A stretch of DNA of 8,254 nucleotides from Gp6-AA40 sp050742535. GTDB lineage: Bacteria > Acidobacteriota > Vicinamibacteria > Vicinamibacterales > UBA2999. Within the stretch, counting starts at the first letter, position 1, and each line of letters starts with the position of its first letter. Where the stretch lies: assembly GCA_050742535.1 (NCBI GenBank), contig JBOGIQ010000278.1, positions 1 to 8,254 on the forward strand, given 5' to 3'. The notes under the pieces were generated by a model. The model was not told the DNA's origin. It ran no database searches and was given only the letters and a program-made list of their open reading frames with translations. Positions 1-4,530 of this stretch are shown here, one piece after another. Both the position numbers and the translations under genes were made by a program.

Positions 1-18
1 ATCAGAGGGGGGAATATA

Positions 19-49
19 GAACGGAGAACGTTGGCGCTGTTCTCCGTTC
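19..49. repeat. Inverted repeat / hairpin, 11-bp perfect arms
   Basis: Arms GAACGGAGAAC (19-29) and GTTCTCCGTTC (39-49) are exactly complementary around a 9-nt loop. There is no T-run on the plus-strand side. On the minus strand the stem is followed by TATATTCC, which is only weakly T-rich, so this is a poor intrinsic terminator in either direction. It could be the end of an upstream transcription unit outside the window, a protein-binding dyad, or part of a repeat element. The pairing is certain; the function is not known. Confidence 0.6.
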
Positions 50-108
50 CATCACCCAGTGTCTGGCCGCGAGCAATTACGCCCGGGTTCGTGGGGGCGG
101 GACGGTTT

Positions 109-155
109 GGCCGGTCGGTCTTACGGGTCGTAGGAAGGAATTAATACGACCGGCC
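109..155. repeat. Long-loop inverted repeat, 9-bp perfect arms
   Basis: GGCCGGTCG (109-117) pairs perfectly with CGACCGGCC (147-155). Inside the 29-nt loop, CTTAC (120-124) and GTAGG (130-134) can form a second 5-bp stem with one G-T wobble. No open reading frame of note crosses it. It lies just downstream of the terminator of the minus-strand gene at 183-404, so it may be an independent structured RNA segment or simply GC-rich intergenic pairing. Nothing else is recognised in 1-182. Confidence 0.45.
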
Positions 156-182
156 TGGCGAGGTAACTCGTTACTCAACTCC

Positions 183-404
183 TCAAAAAGCGCCGACCCC
201 GTGGTCGGCCCGCACGAACGCTCCATCGCGCGTGCGGAACAGAAACTTGGCCTCGACGAGCGTGCCGAGAAGCGCATCGCATACTGCACGGTCCAATCCC
301 CACAACCGCTGCGCCTGCGCGATCGTCAGGCGAAGCCCAGGCATCTCGATGTACTCACCCTTCACACGTCGAAGCACGTCGAGAGACAGCTGTTGTCCAA
401 CCAT
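183..404 (-). CDS. Small winged-helix-like hypothetical protein (73 aa)
   Basis: The product is predicted to be a 73-residue soluble protein with alternating helices and a final beta-hairpin-like end. Its core runs from EYIEMPGLRLTIAQAQRLW (residues about 17-35) through CDALLGTLVEAKFLFRTRDGAFVRAD. The pattern of a helix, 'LT..QA.RLWGL', a second helix, then 'L...FL.RT.DG.Y/FVR' resembles a compact winged-helix or HTH fold, and short proteins of this type are common as uncharacterised entries in soil bacteria. I chose the start at 404 because GGGAG (414-410) lies 5 nt upstream and because the recognisable domain begins a few residues later. An in-frame ATG at 554 would add 50 residues, but it has no Shine-Dalgarno sequence and the extra segment shows no domain. 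DNA binding is inferred from fold resemblance only; target and partners are unknown. The coding end overlaps its own terminator. Confidence 0.7.
   Translation of the reverse strand: MVGQQLSLDVLRRVKGEYIEMPGLRLTIAQAQRLWGLDRAVCDALLGTLVEAKFLFRTRDGAFVRADHGVGAF
184..209 (-). terminator. Intrinsic terminator embedded in the end of the small winged-helix-like gene
   Basis: Read on the minus strand, a 7-bp stem GCCGACC / GGTCGGC (209-203 and 198-192) with a 4-nt loop is followed by GC and then TTTTT (189-185). This is the classic rho-independent layout. The hairpin and T-run encode the last residues of the gene (about ADHGVGAF) and the run of T enters the TGA stop at 185-183. The gene therefore has essentially no 3' untranslated region. 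Confidence 0.75.
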
Positions 405-409
405 TGGAG

Positions 410-414
410 CTCCC
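410..414 (-). promoter_or_regulatory. Ribosome binding site deciding the 404 start
   Basis: GGGAG on the minus strand sits 5 nt before the ATG at 404-402. The alternative upstream ATG at 554-552 is preceded by GC-rich sequence without a purine-rich site. This supports the 73-residue form of the protein. Confidence 0.6.
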
Positions 415-599
415 GTTTTGGCTGTTCGAGGATCCGCGAGGTTGCTTGCGAGCAACGCATATGCCACCGGGGAGAACCCGCTGGGGGTTACGAACTCAGC
501 GTCCGGATCGTTGAGGAAAACGCGCGATACGACCGAGTTTGCCGTCAAAGTCATGCGCCAGACGAGCTGGGCCTAGGCTCATCCGTGTAGCGCGTTACC

Positions 600-635
600 G
601 CTTCTCTGTCTTGAATCCGGTCACTAAAGAGAAGC
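600..635. repeat. Inverted repeat in the divergent intergenic region
   Basis: GCTTCTCT (600-607) and AGAGAAGC (628-635) are exact complements separated by 20 nt. They lie in the gap between the divergent genes at 183-404 and 685-1074. If 404 is the true start, this gap is about 280 nt and holds nothing else convincing: I could not find a clear -35/-10 pair for either gene. The repeat could be an operator or a leader hairpin for the plus-strand gene, whose RBS begins 40 nt further on. Confidence 0.4.
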
Positions 636-684
636 CCGCTTCCGTCGAGGCACACCGGTTGCACACGTCACGACGGAGGACTTC

Positions 685-1074
685 ATGCCCCTGAACCTGG
701 TGCAGCATCGTGTCGAGTCGAACGTTTGGGATCAGGTCGGCCGCGAGCGCGACTGGGATACGGAACGCTGGCTGGTCGCAATCGCAGCGAGCGTCTGCGT
801 CATCGCCGGCCTGCGCCGCAGATCGCTGACCGGACTGCTGTTTACGCTGGGCGGAAGCGCTTTCGCCTGGTGGGCCGCAGGCCATGCCGACGAACGGATT
901 CAGTGGCGCGGACAGGTTCGGGCCGCACTGCCCACGTCCCGCCGTCCCGCGGACCCGATCGGGGAAGCGTCCGAAGAATCGTTCCCCGCGAGCGACGCGC
1001 CGGCATGGACCGCGAGTACCGGCAATACGTCGGGGGCCTGCGGCGGCGCGGTTCGGCCGATGCGGAGCGAATAA
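685..1074 (+). CDS. Small two-helix membrane protein with C-terminal EESFPASD motif (129 aa)
   Basis: The start at 685 is preceded by GGAGGA (675-680) at good spacing. Residues about 29-43 (from RWLVAIAASVCVIAG) and 50-66 (ending FAWWAAGH) are two short hydrophobic segments joined by a positively charged RRR loop, so the protein is probably an inner-membrane helical hairpin. Residues 90-108 contain DPIGEASEESFPASD followed by APAW, a conserved acidic/Ser-rich motif found at the ends of many small bacterial proteins of unknown function, often membrane or stress-related ones. The N-terminal 28 residues are charged and soluble. There is no obvious operon partner: the next gene has its own RBS and a candidate -10 element. 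Function unknown; membrane location is inferred from hydrophobicity. Confidence 0.75.
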   Translation: MPLNLVQHRVESNVWDQVGRERDWDTERWLVAIAASVCVIAGLRRRSLTGLLFTLGGSAFAWWAAGHADERIQWRGQVRAALPTSRRPADPIGEASEESFPASDAPAWTASTGNTSGACGGAVRPMRSE

Positions 1075-1106
1075 CTCGCCGACGATCCAACCTCGCGCCT
1101 CTGGTG

Positions 1107-1112
1107 TATAAC
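1107..1112 (+). promoter_or_regulatory. Candidate -10 element for the MBL hydrolase gene
   Basis: TATAAC matches the sigma70 -10 consensus at five of six positions and lies about 40 nt upstream of the start at 1153. No convincing -35 hexamer is found at 16-18 nt spacing (the sequence there is around GATCCA), so this is a weak call. If it is real, transcription would begin near 1119, just before the palindrome at 1124-1138. Confidence 0.3.
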
Positions 1113-1123
1113 CTCCCTGCCAT

Positions 1124-1138
1124 TGCCGACCGTCGGCA
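1124..1138. repeat. 15-bp palindrome in the MBL hydrolase leader
   Basis: TGCCGAC (1124-1130), a central C, then GTCGGCA (1132-1138) form a perfect dyad with 7-bp arms. It ends 3 nt before the Shine-Dalgarno region (1142-1147). It may be a repressor-binding dyad or a small RNA hairpin influencing ribosome access. Only the symmetry is directly visible. Confidence 0.45.
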
Positions 1139-1141
1139 GGC

Positions 1142-1147
1142 GGAGGT
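1142..1147 (+). promoter_or_regulatory. Ribosome binding site deciding the 1153 start
   Basis: GGAGGT lies 5 nt before ATG 1153. An in-frame TTG at 1123 would add ten residues (a charged stretch ending GRRRFP) ahead of a signal peptide that is already complete, and it has no RBS. The 1153 start is therefore preferred. Confidence 0.8.
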
Positions 1148-1152
1148 TTCCC

Positions 1153-2640
1153 ATGCGCAGAATGACCGTTTTGGCCGGCGCCTGCGTGTTGCTCGCTGGC
1201 GCTTCCGTATCCGCTCAACAGGCTCGCGGCATGACCGCGCCGCAGGGCCCCACGCTTCAATCGGCGGTCGCGGCACTCAATGTCACAGGTGTCCGTTCGA
1301 TCAAGGTCACCGCGAACGGGCGCTTATTCGTGCTTGGCCAACCGCCGACCGCGGCAGAGCCCTGGCCGATGCGACAGGTCAAGGAATACACGCTTCAGAT
1401 CGACTACGGGCCGGGCGCGATGCGCATCGAGCAGCTGCTGACGATGCCGACGCCCGCGCCGCGCGGGGGCGGCGGAGCGATTGCCGGCGAGCAGCGGCAG
1501 GTCCAGTTCGTGCGCGGCGCGTACGCGTGGAACGAAACTCAGCCCGCCGGCGGTGGTGCGGCAACCTCCACGCCCGCACCGAATGCTGCGGCCGACCGCT
1601 TGATCTGGATGTGGTCCGCGACGCCCCAAGGGGCGCTCAAAGCCGCCGGCGCCACATTGGCGAAGCCGGTTGCCGATGGCGCGGAAATCCAGCTGACCGT
1701 CGGCGGACGCTATCCGCTGCACGTGCACATCAACAAGCTGAACCAGGTCGATCGCGTCCGCGCGTGGGTCCCGAACGACGTGTTCGGTGACATGCTCGTC
1801 GAGACGACGTATTCCGGCTACCGCAACTTCAACGGCCTTCAGTTCCCGGCGCGCATCCAGCAGACACAGGGCGGCCATCCAACGATCGACCTGACAGTGA
1901 CGGGCGTGGAAATCAACCAGTTCGTCGATATTTCGGTCCCCGCCGAAGTGCGCAACGCGTCCGCGCCGCCGGCGCCAGCAGCGAATTCGGAAAAGGTCGC
2001 TGACGGCATCTTCTGGATCACCGGCGGTTCCCACCACAGCCTGGCGGTGGACATGGGCGATCACGTCGTCGTCATCGAAGCGCCGCAGAACGAAGCACGC
2101 TCCGATCTGGTGATTGCGACGACGAAAAAACTGATTCCCAACAAGCCAATCCGGATGGTCGTCAACACGCACCTGCACTTCGATCACTCCGGCGGACTGC
2201 GGCGGTATGTGGCCGAGGATGCAACCGTCGTCACCCATACGGCCAACACGGCGTTCTTCGAGAAGGCGTGGGCAGGCCCGCGGACGCTGCTGCCCGACCA
2301 GATGGCGACGTCCGGTAAGAAGCCGACGTTTCAGGGCGTGACCGACCGCTCGGTGCTGAAAGGCAGCAACAACCGGACGATCGAACTGCACGTGCTGCAG
2401 GGCAACCCGCACAACGAGCAGACGCTGGTGGCGTGGATGCCGGCAGAGAAGATTCTCTTCCAGTCGGACATGATGAACCCGCCCGCGCAGGGTGCGCAGG
2501 TGCCGCCGCCGACGGCGACGATCACGAACTTTTACGACAACCTGATCCGGCTCAAAATTCAGCCCGACCGCATCGTTGGCGGCCACGGGAATCGAATCGC
2601 AACTGTTGCCGACCTGAACGTGGTCGCTGGAAAGAAATAG
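1153..2640 (+). CDS. Secreted MBL-fold metallo-hydrolase with N-terminal beta-rich domain (495 aa)
   Basis: Residues 1-22 are a Sec signal peptide (MRRMTVLAGACVLLAGASVSAQ), so the enzyme acts in the periplasm or outside. Residues about 23-270 form a separate beta-rich region (TLQIDYGPGAMRIEQ, TTYSGYRNFNGLQFPARI, TVTGVEINQFVDI) that resembles the LolA/unclosed-barrel style. Residues about 278-495 are a metallo-beta-lactamase fold beginning VADGIFWITGGSHHS. The metal set is complete: THLHFDH gives H340, H342, D344 and H345, then H420 (NPHNEQT), D439 (FQSDM) and H478 (GGHGN). A hydrolase using a di-metal centre is therefore well supported; substrate and pathway are not. Fusion of MBL with a large secreted N-domain is longer than the usual 220-300 aa MBL core. 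It is monocistronic and ends 7 nt before a convergent gene. Confidence 0.9.
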   Translation: MRRMTVLAGACVLLAGASVSAQQARGMTAPQGPTLQSAVAALNVTGVRSIKVTANGRLFVLGQPPTAAEPWPMRQVKEYTLQIDYGPGAMRIEQLLTMPTPAPRGGGGAIAGEQRQVQFVRGAYAWNETQPAGGGAATSTPAPNAAADRLIWMWSATPQGALKAAGATLAKPVADGAEIQLTVGGRYPLHVHINKLNQVDRVRAWVPNDVFGDMLVETTYSGYRNFNGLQFPARIQQTQGGHPTIDLTVTGVEINQFVDISVPAEVRNASAPPAPAANSEKVADGIFWITGGSHHSLAVDMGDHVVVIEAPQNEARSDLVIATTKKLIPNKPIRMVVNTHLHFDHSGGLRRYVAEDATVVTHTANTAFFEKAWAGPRTLLPDQMATSGKKPTFQGVTDRSVLKGSNNRTIELHVLQGNPHNEQTLVAWMPAEKILFQSDMMNPPAQGAQVPPPTATITNFYDNLIRLKIQPDRIVGGHGNRIATVADLNVVAGKK

Positions 2641-2648
2641 AACGTTCT
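2639..2648. repeat. Perfect 10-bp palindrome at the convergent gene junction
   Basis: AGAACGTTCT is self-complementary and bridges the stop codon of the MBL gene (2638-2640) and that of the minus-strand membrane protein gene (2650-2648). It is too short, and has no loop or T-run, to be an intrinsic terminator. No other terminator lies between the two genes. Confidence 0.4.
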
Positions 2649-3157
2649 CAAATACGCTCGCTCAACCAGGCGGCGCCAAGCATGATGGCTATCACGGCAA
2701 GCAGCTGCCAGCCGATCATGACGGCCTGGACGCTGCCCGGCCGCCCCTTGAGCGTCGTGTAACGCATGCTGAGCAGGTACGGAGGGATGAACGACATCGT
2801 CCCTAACGACAAAATGTAGGTATTGTCGGGATACAGCCGGAGGCCCCATATCCACAGCACCGTCAGGAACAGCGTGCCGACGAGCATCACGGTGGTGGCT
2901 TTGCGGCTGTCCGCCGCCGTCACCGGCTCACCGGCGCCGGCGCATCTCAGTTTCAGGCCTGTCAACATCTTCGTTTCTCCTCTAGCGTCCGCCGTCTGAG
3001 CGGTGGACGATTGCGGGTAGAGCCAAGCGTCGATTGCGCCGGCCATGACATCGACAACCGTCGCGATCGAAAAGGGCTGCCCGGCCATGAGCTCCGCGAA
3101 CTCGCGGCCGTAGCGCTGTCTCCACCGCGGTGGGTACAGCTTCAGCAGCCAGGTCAT
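2648..3157 (-). CDS. Three-helix membrane protein with permease-prefix-like N-terminus, PadR partner (169 aa)
   Basis: Residues 1-50 (from MTWLLKLYPPRWRQRYG, including QPFSIATVVDVMAGAIDAWL) are amphipathic and resemble the 'LLRLYP..fR.rYG.E' prefix domain at the start of acidobacterial FtsX-like permeases. Residues about 51-86 are a linker, followed by three likely transmembrane helices near 87-107, 113-130 and 145-165. No ABC-permease body follows, so this is a stand-alone protein, not an intact transporter. Its ATG (3157-3155) overlaps the PadR TGA in an ATGA arrangement, which implies coupled translation and control by the PadR promoter. Likely role: inner-membrane effector or accessory protein whose level is set by PadR. 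This is inference from context; no catalytic motif is visible. Confidence 0.85.
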   Translation of the reverse strand: MTWLLKLYPPRWRQRYGREFAELMAGQPFSIATVVDVMAGAIDAWLYPQSSTAQTADARGETKMLTGLKLRCAGAGEPVTAADSRKATTVMLVGTLFLTVLWIWGLRLYPDNTYILSLGTMSFIPPYLLSMRYTTLKGRPGSVQAVMIGWQLLAVIAIMLGAAWLSERI

Positions 3158-3486
3158 GCGGTCGCCAGCCGCTTCTGGCCAACGCGTGCGACCGCCTGCA
3201 TGCTCTGCAGCCGCGCCCGCAGCGCTTTCTCACCGGCGCCGGTCAGTTGATAGGGATTGCGGCGATCCTCGGACTCGAGCCCTTCGATCAAACCGCGCGA
3301 CTCGAGTCTCGCGATCGCGCCGTAGAGCGATCCGGGGCCGAACCGGACACCCGCAAACGCGTTGATGTCTTCCGTAATCGCGTACCCGTGCTTCGGGCCG
3401 TCGGCCAGGCTGACCATGATCAGCAGTGCCGGCTCGGAATAGCGCCCGAACTCGTCGAGCCCGTCCTGCTCGTCGCGACGTTTCAT
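3154..3486 (-). CDS. PadR-family transcriptional regulator (110 aa)
   Basis: This is a short PadR winged-helix repressor. Residues about 17-40 (YSEPALLIMVSLADGPKHGY) give the first helices with the family's 'L..L..gp.HGYaI' signature. Residues 49-69 (FGPGSLYGAIARLESRGLI) form the recognition helix. Residues about 71-88 (ESEDRRNPYQLTGAGEKAL) make the wing, with the typical 'r..Y.LT..G' pattern. A short C-terminal helix (about 89-105) would serve dimerisation, consistent with the small PadR subclass. GGAG (3497-3494) precedes the ATG at 3486. It is the first gene of a two-gene unit with the membrane protein at 2648-3157. The promoter immediately upstream is covered by two inverted repeats, so autorepression is the likely mode. 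The inducing ligand is unknown. Confidence 0.93.
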   Translation of the reverse strand: MKRRDEQDGLDEFGRYSEPALLIMVSLADGPKHGYAITEDINAFAGVRFGPGSLYGAIARLESRGLIEGLESEDRRNPYQLTGAGEKALRARLQSMQAVARVGQKRLATA

Positions 3487-3536
3487 TACTACGCTCCAAG
3501 TATTACGATTGGCGTAATACTACCGTCAGCGTAGTA
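3487..3536. promoter_or_regulatory. Nested inverted-repeat operator, probable PadR binding site
   Basis: Two 9-bp inverted repeats are nested. The inner arms are AGTATTACG (3499-3507) and CGTAATACT (3513-3521), 5 nt apart. The outer arms are TACTACGCT (3487-3495) and AGCGTAGTA (3528-3536). Both are perfect. The arms share a TACTACG / TATTACG core, as expected if one protein binds all four half-sites. They lie between the padR start codon and its -35 element and cover the -10, so occupancy would block transcription. Binding by the adjacent PadR is inferred. Confidence 0.75.
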
Positions 3537-3546
3537 GTCATGTCAA
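3517..3546 (-). promoter_or_regulatory. Sigma70-type promoter of the padR unit
   Basis: On the minus strand TTGACA (3546-3541) is an exact -35 consensus, followed after 18 nt by TAGTAT (3522-3517), a good -10. The predicted start of transcription is near 3509-3511, about 25 nt before the padR ATG. The -10 lies inside the right arm of the inner inverted repeat, and the outer right arm (3528-3536) fills the spacer. Confidence 0.7.
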
Positions 3547-3579
3547 CGATCCGAACGATCCGAACGATTCGAACGATTA
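3545..3579. repeat. 9-bp tandem repeat between coaA end and padR promoter
   Basis: The unit AACGATCCG occurs at 3545-3553 and 3554-3562. A one-base variant AACGATTCG follows at 3563-3571, then a partial AACGATTA at 3572-3579. The array begins at the -35 hexamer of the padR promoter and ends in the coaA stop codon (3579-3577). It is a short array that could vary in copy number by slippage, or serve as a set of direct-repeat binding sites. Confidence 0.75.
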
Positions 3580-4530
3580 GATCTTCCGAAGCTTAACTTT
3601 TCGTATCGCGTGATCGCGCCCTTTCTCGAGTATGAGATGGGCGCGTTCGCGCGTCGGCAGCACGTTCTCCCGCAGATTGACGAGATTGATGGATCGCCAG
3701 ATCTGGCGGGCGGTCGCGCGCGCATCCTCGACCGACAGCGCCGCGTAGCGGTGGAAGTACGACGAGGGATCGCGGAATACCGTCTCGCGCAGCATCAGGA
3801 ACCGCTCGACGTACCACAGCTCGATGTCCGACTCCTGCGCATCGACGTAGATTGAGAAGTCGAAGAAATCGGAGACGAATACGCCGCTGCCCGCCTGCAG
3901 GACGTTCAACCCCTCGACGATGACGACGTCCGGGTTCTGCACGATCTCGAACTGTCCCGGAACGATGTCGTAGGCCAGGTGCGAATAGACCGGCGCGGAG
4001 ACCTCGGGGGCGCCCGATTTCACATCGGCCATGAAGCGGAGAAGCCGGCGCACGTCGTAACTCTCCGGAAAGCCTTTCCGCTGCATCAGCCCGCGTGCCT
4101 CGAGCACTCGCTGCGGCAGGAGAAAGCCGTCGGTGGTCACGAGGCTGACCCGGGGATGACCGGCCCAGCTCGCCATCAGCGCCTGCAGCACGCGCGAGGT
4201 GGTGCTCTTCCCCACCGCCACGCTGCCGGCGATGCCGATCACGAAGGGAACCCGCGGCGTGTCCGTGCCGAGGAACGTGGCCGAGGCCGCGTGGAGGTTT
4301 CTCGTCGCGGCGACGTAGAGGTTGAGCAGCCGCGACAGCGGCAGGTAGATGTCGGCCACCTCGTCGAGCGACATCCGTTCGTTGACGCTGACCAGGCGGC
4401 GGAGCTGCGGCTCCGTCAGCGGCAGCGGAGTCGCGGCGCGGAGCTTCGCCCACTCGGCGCGCGTGAACTCGACAAAGCGGGAGACCGCAACCTGCCCTGC
4501 CCCGAGCGACGTCGAGGGGCCTTCGTTCAT
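3577..4530 (-). CDS. coaA: Type I pantothenate kinase (317 aa)
   Basis: CoaA phosphorylates pantothenate with ATP to 4'-phosphopantothenate, the committed step of coenzyme A synthesis, in the cytoplasm. The Walker A loop GIAGSVAVGKST is at residues 99-110 with K108. TTDGF at 132-136 carries D134, equivalent to the catalytic Asp127 of the E. coli enzyme. KGFPESYD is at 152-159, PVYSHLAYD at 180-188 (H184), VEGLNVLQ at 205-212, and LPTRERAHLIL at 291-301. R113 matches the arginine of E. coli CoaA involved in feedback inhibition by CoA, so normal product inhibition is expected. Length matches the usual about 316 aa. The ATG (4530-4528) overlaps the upstream permease TGA, implying translational coupling. 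The first about 12 residues (EGPSTSLGAGQ) are not family-like and come from a dispersed-repeat-like stretch. Confidence 0.97.
   Translation of the reverse strand: MNEGPSTSLGAGQVAVSRFVEFTRAEWAKLRAATPLPLTEPQLRRLVSVNERMSLDEVADIYLPLSRLLNLYVAATRNLHAASATFLGTDTPRVPFVIGIAGSVAVGKSTTSRVLQALMASWAGHPRVSLVTTDGFLLPQRVLEARGLMQRKGFPESYDVRRLLRFMADVKSGAPEVSAPVYSHLAYDIVPGQFEIVQNPDVVIVEGLNVLQAGSGVFVSDFFDFSIYVDAQESDIELWYVERFLMLRETVFRDPSSYFHRYAALSVEDARATARQIWRSINLVNLRENVLPTRERAHLILEKGRDHAIRKVKLRKI
4494..4523. repeat. Dispersed GC-rich palindromic repeat inside the coaA 5' end
   Basis: The core CCCCGAGCGACGTCGAGGGG (4500-4519) is an imperfect palindrome around CGACGTCG. It belongs to the style of the CCCTGAGCGAAGTCGAAGGG-type repeats that are scattered through many environmental bacterial genomes and often sit in or beside genes. 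Here it encodes residues 4-8 and neighbours of CoaA (GPSTSLGAG) in frame. The match is from memory of the repeat type; no second copy is present in this window. Confidence 0.5.

Noticed and set aside
141..150. TTAATACGAC, resembling a T7 promoter core
   Set aside because: Only the first nine or so bases match, the rest of the 18-bp consensus is absent, and no phage gene is nearby.
441..456. Small hairpin GTTGCT-TGCG-AGCAAC
   Set aside because: The six-base stem is short, no T-run follows, and such stems are expected by chance in this GC content.
183..554. 123-residue version of the small winged-helix-like protein
   Set aside because: The start at 554 has no Shine-Dalgarno and the added segment shows no domain. 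The 404 start has a good RBS. Not fully excluded.
726..1790. Long plus-strand frame of 354 codons overlapping two genes
   Set aside because: Its translation is Arg-rich low-complexity and overlaps both the EESFPASD protein and the MBL signal peptide; no RBS or domain.
1324..2586. Long open frame antisense to the MBL hydrolase
   Set aside because: It is an Arg/His-rich shadow frame caused by high GC codon bias opposite a gene with clear domains and an RBS.
2161..2590. Subclass B3 metallo-beta-lactamase (antibiotic resistance)
   Set aside because: The HxHxDH motif is shared by the whole superfamily. The long N-terminal domain and surrounding motifs do not match B3 enzymes, so resistance is not supported.
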